Source: DAISKN01 sp964553925 (GTDB lineage: Bacteria > Acidobacteriota > Vicinamibacteria > Marinacidobacterales > SMYC01). From it: a stretch of DNA of 64,000 bases. The stretch lies in the NCBI GenBank assembly GCA_964553925.1, contig CAZKNR010000472.1, forward strand, positions 62,001 to 126,000. Reading direction: 5' to 3'. Below, one piece after another: positions 58,282 to 64,000 of this stretch; within the stretch, counting starts at the first letter, position 1, and every line of letters starts with the position of its first letter. A program made the translations under genes and the position numbers. Below the pieces are notes generated by a model, which was not told the origin of the DNA, did no database searches, and worked only from the letters and a program-made list of their open reading frames with translations.

Positions 58282-60009
58282 ATGCGAATCACCGTTGCGC
58301 TTCTCGGCCTGTCTCTCACCGCCTGCGGCGGGCACGTCCCCGAAGTCCTCGTCGCCGATACCGTCCTCGTCAACGGAAACGTCATTACCGTGGATCCTGA
58401 GGACCGAGTCGTCCAGGCGGTCGCCATCAAGAACGGACGGATTCTCGCCGTCGGCACTGACGCCGAGATAAGAAAGCTCGCCGGAGAGGACACCCGCGTC
58501 ATCGACCTCGAGGGCCGCACGGCGACCCCCGGCCTTCTCGACGCGCACTGTCATTTCGCCTGGGGAGGAACGAGCATGCTCCAGGTTTCCGATCTCTCCT
58601 ACCCGAAGGTGAAAAGCATCAAGGACGTTCTCGGCGACGTGGAAACCCAGGTCGAGGGCAAGACGGGCGGAGACTGGATCGAGGGCCGAGGATGGGACGA
58701 AGGCAAGCTCGAAGAGCGCCGGTATATTTACGCCTCGGACCTCGACGCGATCTCGGCGGAGAATCCAGTGTGGCTCGCCCACACCATGGGCCACTACGGC
58801 GTCGCCAACAGCCTGGCGCTGAAGCTCGCGAACGTCACCAAGAACACTCCCGATCCTCCTGGAGGAACCATCGATCGCTATCCCGATGGGAGGCCTACCG
58901 GGGTCCTGAAGGAGCGGGCGCAAGGTCTCGTCACCCGGCTCATCCCGGAGTTGACGGTCGACCAGATCCAGAAAGGCATCGAGCACCTCGCGAAGGAGTT
59001 CCATAAAGAAGGAATGACCGGGCTCAAGGACCCGGGCATCGGTTCCAAGGAGTGGGAGGCCTACCAGAGGGCACTCGACGCCGGGACTCTGCCGGTGCGT
59101 GCCTTCATCCTCTGGCGAGCGGGCGATACCGTCGAGGAAGCGGAAGCCCTCGCCGCGCGCATCGGGTCCTTCACCAAGCCCTATCGAACTACGGGAGACT
59201 CCCACCTGATCTCGGGCGGTATAAAGATGATGATCGACGGGAGCGGCGGTGCCCGGACCGCATGGCTCCACCAGCCGTGGAACAAGGACTACACCTCCGT
59301 AGACGAGGGGAACTACGGCTATCCGGTGATTCCGCCGGAGGTGCTGCGGCAACAAATCCAACTGTTCCACGACGCCGGGATGCACGTGAGCGTCCACTCC
59401 ATCGGAGATCGCGCCATCGACTGGGTCGTCGATTCTTACGCGATGGCCCTCGAAGCAAACCCTCAGAAGGGGCTACGCCACGGGATCATTCACGCCAACA
59501 TCCCGACGGACCACGCGATCGACACGATGGCGCGGCTCCAGGCGGAGTTCGACGCCGGCTATCCCGAGCCCTCGGCCCCCTTCATGTGGTGGATCGGCGA
59601 TACCTACGCCGGCAACTTCGGTCCAGAGCGCGCGAAGCGCCTCAATCCCTTCAAGACATTCATGGCGAAAAATATCCGGTGGGCAGGCGCCTCGGATTTC
59701 GACGTGACCCCCTTCCCCGCTCGGTACGGCATCTGGGCGTCCGTGGCGAGAAAGCCGGCCCTCGGAGTCTACGACCCGGATCCGTACGGACGGGACGAAG
59801 CCGTCGACGTTCGGACCGCGCTCCGCTCCTATACGATCTGGAGCGCGCACCAGATGTTCCTCGAGGACGAGATCGGCTCTCTCGAGCCGGGGAAGTACGC
59901 CGACATCGCCGTCTGGGACAAGAACCTCTACGAAATCCCGACGGAGGAGCTCGAGACGATCCAGTGCCAGATGACTCTGTTCCAAGGCGATGTCGTCTTC
60001 GAGAGATAA
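58282..60009 (+). CDS. Amidohydrolase family 3 (YtcJ-like), lipoprotein
   Basis: A 575-residue protein from ATG 58282. The signal LLGLSLTACGG ends in a lipobox. Domain features: VLVNGNVITVDPEDRVVQAV, AIKNGRILAVGTDAEIRKLA, ATPGLLDAHCHFAWGG (metal-binding His-x-His), LISGGIKMMIDGSGGARTAW, MHVSVHSIGDRAIDWVVDSY (His and Asp), and ASDFDVTPFPARYGIW followed by the C-terminal GSLEPGKYADIAVWDKNLYE. The family hydrolyses N-acyl or formamide bonds; the substrate is unknown. All metal ligands are present. It is monocistronic. Confidence 0.92.
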   Translation: MRITVALLGLSLTACGGHVPEVLVADTVLVNGNVITVDPEDRVVQAVAIKNGRILAVGTDAEIRKLAGEDTRVIDLEGRTATPGLLDAHCHFAWGGTSMLQVSDLSYPKVKSIKDVLGDVETQVEGKTGGDWIEGRGWDEGKLEERRYIYASDLDAISAENPVWLAHTMGHYGVANSLALKLANVTKNTPDPPGGTIDRYPDGRPTGVLKERAQGLVTRLIPELTVDQIQKGIEHLAKEFHKEGMTGLKDPGIGSKEWEAYQRALDAGTLPVRAFILWRAGDTVEEAEALAARIGSFTKPYRTTGDSHLISGGIKMMIDGSGGARTAWLHQPWNKDYTSVDEGNYGYPVIPPEVLRQQIQLFHDAGMHVSVHSIGDRAIDWVVDSYAMALEANPQKGLRHGIIHANIPTDHAIDTMARLQAEFDAGYPEPSAPFMWWIGDTYAGNFGPERAKRLNPFKTFMAKNIRWAGASDFDVTPFPARYGIWASVARKPALGVYDPDPYGRDEAVDVRTALRSYTIWSAHQMFLEDEIGSLEPGKYADIAVWDKNLYEIPTEELETIQCQMTLFQGDVVFER

Positions 60010-60257
60010 ACTACGCCGCAAAGCGGCCCGGGGAGCATCTCAGGGATAAGCTTCTCTTCATCCTGGGAACGCCACCTGAAAGAAAAAGGTCTCCTCAGAG
60101 CCGCATAGAGCACAAGTCGAGATCGGTTCGGTCACCGAAAGCCTCGGCAGTCCGCCGATGAAGGAGCGATCGCTGTCGCGTCTGTGAGTCCTCGTCGTCG
60201 ACCGTTAGTTAGTTAGTTAGTTAGAAGTTCCGCCATCGAGCTTCCCCGCTCCGGATT
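60010..60257. other. Intergenic stretch with tetranucleotide repeat
   Basis: No gene is recognised. A small hairpin (GCCGC-AAA-GCGGC) follows the amidohydrolase stop but lacks a T run. The only striking element is the (TTAG)5 array at 60205-60224. Confidence 0.5.
60205..60224. repeat. (TTAG)5 microsatellite
   Basis: Five perfect head-to-tail TTAG units, unusual in a high-GC genome. They lie 34 bases after the stop of the minus-strand HTH gene. Confidence 0.93.
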
Positions 60258-60782
60258 CTAGCCCTTTACCAGCTCACCCGAGCGTTGCACTCGGGATCCC
60301 AAAGGCTTCCCTTCCACTTCGGCTCTCTCGCGCTTGTAGCGTAGGACAGTCTCACGGTTCACGAGCACGATATTTCCGTACCACTGCGCGGCAAGGCGTT
60401 TTTGCTGGATGGCCTTGTGGACGGCCGTCCGAGAAAGCCCGAGAGCGGTCGCCGCCTGGGTCACGCTCATCAACGAGCGATCTGCAGGAATCTCCTTCCG
60501 CTTGTCCTCGTGCTCGGGCGCCAGGATGAGCCCCTCCGCGATCCCCGCGCGCGTGACAATGTCAGCCGCCACCCGATAGAGTGGCGAGCTGACGATCTCC
60601 CGAGTCACCCGGCTCCAGCCTTGGAGCGCCGGCGAGCCCGAACCGATAGCCATACGCTCTATCTCGAAAAAGCTGATGCCGCTCTTTGCCATCCTCTGAA
60701 GATTCTTGAGAAAGGCCAGTTCGCGGGCGTCGGCGTCCTCCAGACGGACCGTGTCGCCGGAAAGCAGCTTGTACCTCTTCAC
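60258..60782 (-). CDS. HTH DNA-binding protein, second gene of an unknown two-gene unit
   Basis: A 174-residue protein from ATG 60782. Residues about 1-100 are of unknown fold (KRYKLLSGDTVRLEDADARE, LAFLKNLQRMAKSGISFFEI). Residues about 104-150 form an excisionase/MerR-like helix-turn-helix: MSVTQAATALGLSRTAVHKA then IQQKRLAAQWYGNIVLVNRE. That pairing of a helix-turn-helix with a following wing binds DNA in small regulators. It is co-transcribed with the 60850-61185 gene, with operator-like repeats in the gap, so it probably regulates its own operon and may neutralise the upstream product. Confidence 0.72.
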   Translation of the reverse strand: MKRYKLLSGDTVRLEDADARELAFLKNLQRMAKSGISFFEIERMAIGSGSPALQGWSRVTREIVSSPLYRVAADIVTRAGIAEGLILAPEHEDKRKEIPADRSLMSVTQAATALGLSRTAVHKAIQQKRLAAQWYGNIVLVNRETVLRYKRERAEVEGKPLGSRVQRSGELVKG

Positions 60783-60817
60783 GCCCTTGCTCCTCGGATC
60801 CAGCCTAAAGCCCCGTG

Positions 60818-60853
60818 GTGACAGATGTCAACGGCAAGGTTGACATCCGTCAC
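60818..60853. promoter_or_regulatory. 15-bp inverted repeat between the two genes of the HTH operon
   Basis: GTGACAGATGTCAAC (60818-60832) and GTTGACATCCGTCAC (60839-60853) form an inverted repeat with one mismatch and a 6-base spacer. Each arm has a TGACA-x2-TGTCA-like core. The same ten bases ACGGATGTCA occur on the minus strand at the start codon of the upstream gene (61179-61188), as expected of an operator. Confidence 0.6.
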
Positions 60854-61185
60854 TCAGGGTCGGACCACATGAGTTCGGCTTCCCCGCTCCTTTGGAAGTA
60901 GAGGCATCGCTGGCCGAAGCGGCGCGCCGTTTCCCGCACATGGGCGCGCAGCGGCTCGACATCATCTTCCTTCACGGCCATTCGATACCAGTGCGAATGG
61001 TCCTCGATGAGGTCGCCGCGATCAAACCAAAACCCGAGAATGTCCGCGCCCAGTCGCGTGAGCCCGCCGAAGCGCTCGGCCGTCTCGAGGACCCAAGCGT
61101 CGACGAGAGAGGGGGGATGGACCATGCCCGTCCGGTCGTCCGTGCGAGGGATCAGCAGATCGAAAACGATGAGCGGTTCTGACAT
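60850..61185 (-). CDS. Unknown small protein, first gene of an HTH-linked unit
   Basis: A 111-residue protein from ATG 61185; the frame is open to 61278 but homology-like sequence starts at MSEPLIVFDLLIPRTDDRTG. It continues MVHPPSLVDAWVLETAERFG, ADILGFWFDRGDLIEDHSHW and YRMAVKEDDVEPLRAHVRET, then ARRFGQRCLYFQRSGEAELM. Asp, His and Arg are abundant in the second half. I recognise no family. The next gene, 67 bases on, encodes an HTH regulator. Size and arrangement resemble a toxin-antitoxin pair, but nothing in the sequence proves toxicity. Confidence 0.65.
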   Translation of the reverse strand: MSEPLIVFDLLIPRTDDRTGMVHPPSLVDAWVLETAERFGGLTRLGADILGFWFDRGDLIEDHSHWYRMAVKEDDVEPLRAHVRETARRFGQRCLYFQRSGEAELMWSDPE

Positions 61186-61383
61186 CCGTGGCGCGTATTC
61201 TACCCACTCTCGCGAGGTGGCGAGGCCGAATGACGAGGGCGAGCGCTCAGCGTTCGTCTTCCTTGATGGCTTCAGCAACCAAGCCAGAGACGGCCGACGT
61301 CCCGCCCTCGGCGCGGGTCTTCCGCGAGAGCCGCGCTCCCGCTTGCCTCTATGCTACCGGAGCGAACAGGCGTCGAAGCCCGC

Positions 61384-61698
61384 TTAGGCCGCGCTTCGCG
61401 CCCACTCGAGGATGGCTTCTCGCAGCGCGGCATGGAGCGTGATCCCCTTCGCCTTGGCACGCCGTTCGAGGAGCGCCCAGATCCTGTCCGGAAACCGCAC
61501 CGAGCGCGGCGTGGTTCTCCCCGCCTCGAGAAGTCGCTTCGGCCGGCCGCGTCCCACTTGGACGACGAGGCCTTCCGCCGCGATCCGCCGTGCGTATGGA
61601 TTCCGCTTCACACGTACCTTGCGGAAGTCCACCTCCGGAATCTCGCGCAAGGATCGCCGCGACGGCGGTTGCTGTGCTCGCTTATTCGCCTTCTTCAT
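61384..61698 (-). CDS. brnA: BrnA-type antitoxin
   Basis: A 104-residue basic protein from ATG 61698, inside the 3' end of brnT. EIPEVDFRKVRVKRNPYARR is the flexible toxin-binding start. RSVRFPDRIWALLERRAKAK then GITLHAALREAILEWA forms the ribbon-helix-helix DNA-binding fold of BrnA-like proteins. A GRGRPKRLLEAGRTTPRSVR segment joins the two. It neutralises BrnT and represses the operon. Overlap with brnT is 17 bases, so translation is coupled. Confidence 0.8.
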   Translation of the reverse strand: MKKANKRAQQPPSRRSLREIPEVDFRKVRVKRNPYARRIAAEGLVVQVGRGRPKRLLEAGRTTPRSVRFPDRIWALLERRAKAKGITLHAALREAILEWARSAA

Positions 61699-61951
61699 AT
61701 CGCCTCCGTTCACGCCGCGTCGCGCGCCGAGCGCTGATCAGCCGCAGCGCATCATGATCCCGCTCTACAAAGACCACGAGCAGGATGCGCGATGCGCCCG
61801 ACTCACCGACGATGCGAGCGTTCTCCGGGTGACCCTCATCCTCGATGATCAGAGCGAGCGGGTCAGAGAACACCGTCGCCGCCTCCTCGAACGTGACCCC
61901 ATGCTTCCGCGCGTTCAGGTCGGCCTTGCGCCCGTCCCACGCGAACCGCAT
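61682..61951 (-). CDS. brnT: BrnT-type ribonuclease toxin
   Basis: An 89-residue protein from ATG 61951. FAWDGRKADLNARKHGVTFE is the BrnT signature (f-WD--Ka--N--KHgVsFeeA), followed by EAATVFSDPLALIIEDEGHP, where BrnT has the D--a--i-D--h motif. ILLVVFVERDHDALRLISAR and RATRRERRRYEEGE contain the C-terminal R-isAR-at--Er--Ye motif with catalytic Arg. All conserved positions are intact, so it should be an active RelE-fold ribonuclease. It is first in the operon, with a palindromic operator right before the start. Confidence 0.93.
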   Translation of the reverse strand: MRFAWDGRKADLNARKHGVTFEEAATVFSDPLALIIEDEGHPENARIVGESGASRILLVVFVERDHDALRLISARRATRRERRRYEEGE

Positions 61952-61956
61952 GAACT

Positions 61957-61971
61957 AAGTGTATTACACTT
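61957..61971. promoter_or_regulatory. Palindromic operator of brnTA
   Basis: AAGTGTATTACACTT is a perfect 15-base palindrome around a central T, five bases upstream of the brnT ATG. TAATAC within it, read on the minus strand, is a plausible -10 box, so binding of BrnA would block transcription. Confidence 0.75.
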
Positions 61972-62095
61972 TCGTGTCAGCCGTGGTCCTCTTCGGACTC
62001 AGCGCTTGGGGGGCGTCAGACTCGTCTTCCTCAACGTTACAGCGGCGAGCCACTCCTGGCGCGCGGCCTCGGTCGGCGCCGACGTCTCGGCGCTG

Positions 62096-62216
62096 TCACA
62101 GTTCGCGGGCGGGCGACGTCGCCGGCAAGGCCTTCGCCGCCCGCGCGAGCCGCGCTCCCGGGTGCATGGCCGTGTGGATCTCCTTCAGCTTCCGGATCGA
62201 CACATGGGTGTAGATC
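62096..62216 (-). pseudogene. C-terminal tail of a tyrosine recombinase (integrase)
   Basis: The minus strand reads QIYTHVSIRKLKEIHTAMHP then GARLARAAKALPATSPAREL and a stop at 62096-62098. The IYTHVSIRKL-x-IH box contains the nucleophilic Tyr of phage-type/XerD integrases and its usual downstream tail. The stretch before Gln reads through unrelated codons, so only about 40 codons remain and the catalytic Arg-His-Arg part is lost. It marks the edge of an integrated element now mostly deleted. Confidence 0.78.
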
Positions 62217-62365
62217 TGCGACTTAGAATCGCGAAACGACTCTTCAACGGAGAATCGCGGTGGGTTTTAGCCGCCGCCTCCACCTCCCAACTCCCCACTA
62301 AGGGGTTACAGGAGATTTCATTTCTTCGGAAGGGAACGATTTTCTTCCCGATGCCTCACGGCACG
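62217..62365. other. Intergenic stretch between integrase tail and immunity-like gene
   Basis: No gene is seen. A short inverted repeat, CCCC-ACTAA-GGGG (near 62294-62306), is present and might be the remnant of an attachment site or a weak terminator for the minus-strand toxin/immunity unit. Confidence 0.35.
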
Positions 62366-62944
62366 CTACGCAGGCTCGGTCCGATGTTCGTTCGCTCGTG
62401 GGTTCACCATCTTCGCGCGTCCTTTTCTGAGAAGCTGGATGGCGTCCGGACCCGCCCATACGTCGCTCTCTTGTCTCAGTACATGTTCACGAAGATGAGC
62501 CCGCACATCAGCGTAACCAGCCTTCAGTTCCAGTGAGGGTTTGTCCCACTGCCTGGTTTCGGGATTAAACGTTTCGCGAGCATACGAGAGACTGCCAAAG
62601 TTGAGGTTCACAACGCCTTGAGCCTCGAAACAAGCGGGGAGAGTCAGCTCTAACCCTGGGCCACCAAGGGCAAGTCGCACGAAGTACTTCCCGGCGTTCG
62701 GACCAGACTCTTGCCTTTCAAGTACTGGCGGAAATGGGGAGAACGCTTTGCACCAGATGTAGACGCGGCGCCTCTGGCGCAGCAAGCTTTTCAGTGACTC
62801 ATCAAGCTCGTGGAACGACAGCGGGATCGACGTCTCATACCACAGGTCTGGGATTAGTGTTGTTTCGCCTCGCGTCAAGATCGCCTCTATTACTGCCCAC
62901 GAGTCGTTCCATGTGCCAATGAAATTAAACTGCGAGGCGGTCAT
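62366..62944 (-). CDS. Putative immunity protein for the adjacent RHS toxin
   Basis: A 192-residue soluble protein from ATG 62944, which overlaps the RHS stop as ATGA (62941-62944). It reads MTASQFNFIGTWNDSWAVIE, AILTRGETTLIPDLWYETSI, RRRVYIWCKAFSPFPPVLER and GKYFVRLALGGPGLELTLPA, with FNPETRQWDKPSLELKAGYA after that. There is no signal peptide or known domain. Its base composition is lower in GC than the chromosome average. Position right behind a polymorphic-toxin C-terminus, with overlapping frames, is the standard place of a cognate immunity gene; that role is inferred from context only. Confidence 0.65.
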   Translation of the reverse strand: MTASQFNFIGTWNDSWAVIEAILTRGETTLIPDLWYETSIPLSFHELDESLKSLLRQRRRVYIWCKAFSPFPPVLERQESGPNAGKYFVRLALGGPGLELTLPACFEAQGVVNLNFGSLSYARETFNPETRQWDKPSLELKAGYADVRAHLREHVLRQESDVWAGPDAIQLLRKGRAKMVNPRANEHRTEPA

Positions 62945-64000
62945 GGCTTGACTGGCTCAAAGTGACTGGGGATTCTGGCGTCGTCGTAGTTAGCCTTCTT
63001 GAGCCGCTCACGGCGGACAAACGCACCAGACCGCTCTTGACGGGCGGCTTCGTAGACCTTCTTGACCCGGCCCGTGGTCGCATCCTCTACCCAAACGTCA
63101 GGCTGCCGGTTCACGCCCGTCGAGGGCTTGATGCTTGTACCTTCATGGATGATGTCATCCGGAAACTCGGACTGCGCTTGCTGGCGCAGCCGCGCCACCG
63201 TAGCCCGGTGATCAGGCTTGCCAGCCTGCCCCCAAGGATTATGTGGACCCACTCCACTCTTTGGAAGAGGTTGGGCGGTTTGCTCGAACGGAAGCTCCAG
63301 CTGCACAGGCTCTTTGGCGGCGCCACCAGCCCGCCCCGGGGTGGCTGGAGGCGGGTCTTCAGCAATCAGTCTTGGCTGTGACTCGCTCTTCGGTGCACTT
63401 GCGAAATTCTTCGCCAGGGCCCGGATACCCCACGCGGATGCTGCAACTTCTGCCGCGCCGAACGCTGCCTTGCCGTAGTCTCCTTCCTGGATTCCTTCTG
63501 CGACATTCAAGCCGCCCTCGGTGGCGCCCACGACTCCAAATCCGATCCCGGTCCCGGTAGCGGCAGCGGCGTAGACACCGCCCGCAGCCAGACCCGCACC
63601 CAGGATCGCGCCACCTCCCGCGGCGGCACCACCAACCTGGAAGGACCTCTCGAAGTCCACGTCTCCGAGGTCCTTGTGCTCGACGAGCGTCTGGTGGCCG
63701 ACGTCGAAACCCACGCCGGCGGTCACCGCCGCTGCCGTAACCCCGACACCTATTGTCCCTCCGGATAGGACGATCGCGCCCGCAGCACCGCCCGTCATTG
63801 CGGCTTTTTTGTAGTCGACGGTCGAGAGGTCCTTCCCCTGAGTGATCTCCTGATGAATGACGCTCGCTTCGGCAGCGATGATTGCCGAGAGACCCGCGTA
63901 AATGAGAAGCGGTACGAAGAAGAGCTGCCCGTCCGGGTCGACGTAGCCCGTGGGATTGCCGTAGGCGTAGAGATACTTGTGCAGGCTCGGAGGATTCTTG
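62941..64000 (-). CDS. C-terminal part of an RHS/YD-repeat polymorphic toxin, partial
   Basis: The gene enters from the right edge; 352 residues are visible. LHKYLYAYGNPTGYVDPDGQ is the conserved end of the RHS core (the DP-G cleavage-type motif), after which toxin tips vary. A hydrophobic Gly/Ala-rich part follows (about 60-200 in the visible piece: VLSGGTIGVGVTAAAVTAGV, GFGVVGATEGGLNVAEGIQE), probably a translocation segment. A Pro-rich linker leads to the tip, HRATVARLRQQAQSEFPDDI, IHEGTSIKPSTGVNRQPDVW and VEDATTGRVKKVYEAARQ. The order RQPDVWVED...KKVYEA resembles a PD-(D/E)XK-type nuclease core, but I cannot assign a family. It overlaps the immunity candidate by four bases. Confidence 0.82.
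   Translation of the reverse strand, partial: KNPPSLHKYLYAYGNPTGYVDPDGQLFFVPLLIYAGLSAIIAAEASVIHQEITQGKDLSTVDYKKAAMTGGAAGAIVLSGGTIGVGVTAAAVTAGVGFDVGHQTLVEHKDLGDVDFERSFQVGGAAAGGGAILGAGLAAGGVYAAAATGTGIGFGVVGATEGGLNVAEGIQEGDYGKAAFGAAEVAASAWGIRALAKNFASAPKSESQPRLIAEDPPPATPGRAGGAAKEPVQLELPFEQTAQPLPKSGVGPHNPWGQAGKPDHRATVARLRQQAQSEFPDDIIHEGTSIKPSTGVNRQPDVWVEDATTGRVKKVYEAARQERSGAFVRRERLKKANYDDARIPSHFEPVKP

Noticed and set aside
60010..60035. GCCGC-AAA-GCGGC hairpin after the amidohydrolase as terminator
   Set aside because: Only a 5-bp stem and no T run follows.
61245..61350. Minus-strand stretch reading RAEGGTSAVSGLVAEAIKED, similar to a ribbon-helix-helix helix
   Set aside because: Too short, needs a frame change, and no start or partner is visible; could be chance or a very old remnant.
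1..64000. tRNA, rRNA or CRISPR array
   Set aside because: I saw no cloverleaf-like conserved tRNA ends, no rRNA signature stretches and no regularly spaced repeats; the repeats present are pairs or short tandems.

Overview
The window is high-GC (about 62-65% by eye) chromosomal DNA of a Gram-negative bacterium. The gene content points to Acidobacteriota, possibly a Vicinamibacteria- or Thermoanaerobaculia-like lineage. The evidence is an Oar-like TonB receptor with an N-terminal carboxypeptidase-regulatory domain, a GWxTD-domain protein, an ASPIC/UnbV (CRTAC) protein, sulfatase-TPR lipoproteins, DUF547, GspA/GspB-like proteins and a small F420 gene set. The class is inferred. No rRNA, tRNA or CRISPR array was seen.

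Layout. 1-4.5 kb: a truncated beta-propeller/amidohydrolase-type gene, a DUF2231 membrane protein, a multiply frameshifted metalloprotease-like pseudogene, and the Oar-like receptor with a strong terminator. 4.58-8.7 kb: a scarred island with a truncated Uma2 gene, a dead antitoxin copy, a complete IS element with 16-bp terminal inverted repeats and a 6-bp target duplication, then DUF2283, a live copy of the same antitoxin and a RelE-like toxin. 8.7-17 kb: a GWxTD / TPR / sulfatase-TPR operon (minus strand) facing away from a second sulfatase-TPR gene. 17.1-21.2 kb: a toxin-antitoxin graveyard (AbiEi with decayed AbiEii, an RHH antitoxin, VapC/PIN and RHH fragments, an AbrB-type antitoxin, a frameshifted retropepsin) ending in an intact vapBC pair.

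21.2-27.1 kb: a tightly coupled minus-strand operon (endonuclease/exonuclease/phosphatase, Tat-exported protein, cyclophilin, tetraheme cytochrome, YkgJ Cys-cluster protein, ASPIC/UnbV protein); four of its five junctions are 4-nt stop/start overlaps. 27.15-28.77 kb: a Schlafen/AlbA_2 gene inserted between two 162-bp direct copies of the start of the operon's first gene. 28.8-50.9 kb: mostly housekeeping and envelope genes: a cytochrome-barrel fusion, M20 peptidase, HtrA-like protease, methyltransferase/glycosyltransferase pair, GGDEF, SagB-type oxidoreductase, cofE-npdG-membrane protein operon, PilZ, M48 protease, lexA with tandem operator-like repeats, pterin dehydratase, GspA/GspB, class A beta-lactamase, DUF547 and a large TPR protein. 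51-57.7 kb: an AddB/AddA-like recombination nuclease pair.

57.8-64 kb returns to accessory DNA: a lone antitoxin with a dead ParE carrying a long quasipalindrome, an amidohydrolase, a two-gene HTH/unknown pair with repeated operator-like motifs, brnTA with a palindromic operator, a tyrosine-recombinase tail, and at the right edge an RHS-type polymorphic toxin whose stop overlaps a downstream immunity-like gene. The most promising undescribed systems are the RHS C-terminal toxin with its immunity candidate, the HTH/unknown gene pair, and the cytochrome/YkgJ/UnbV operon.
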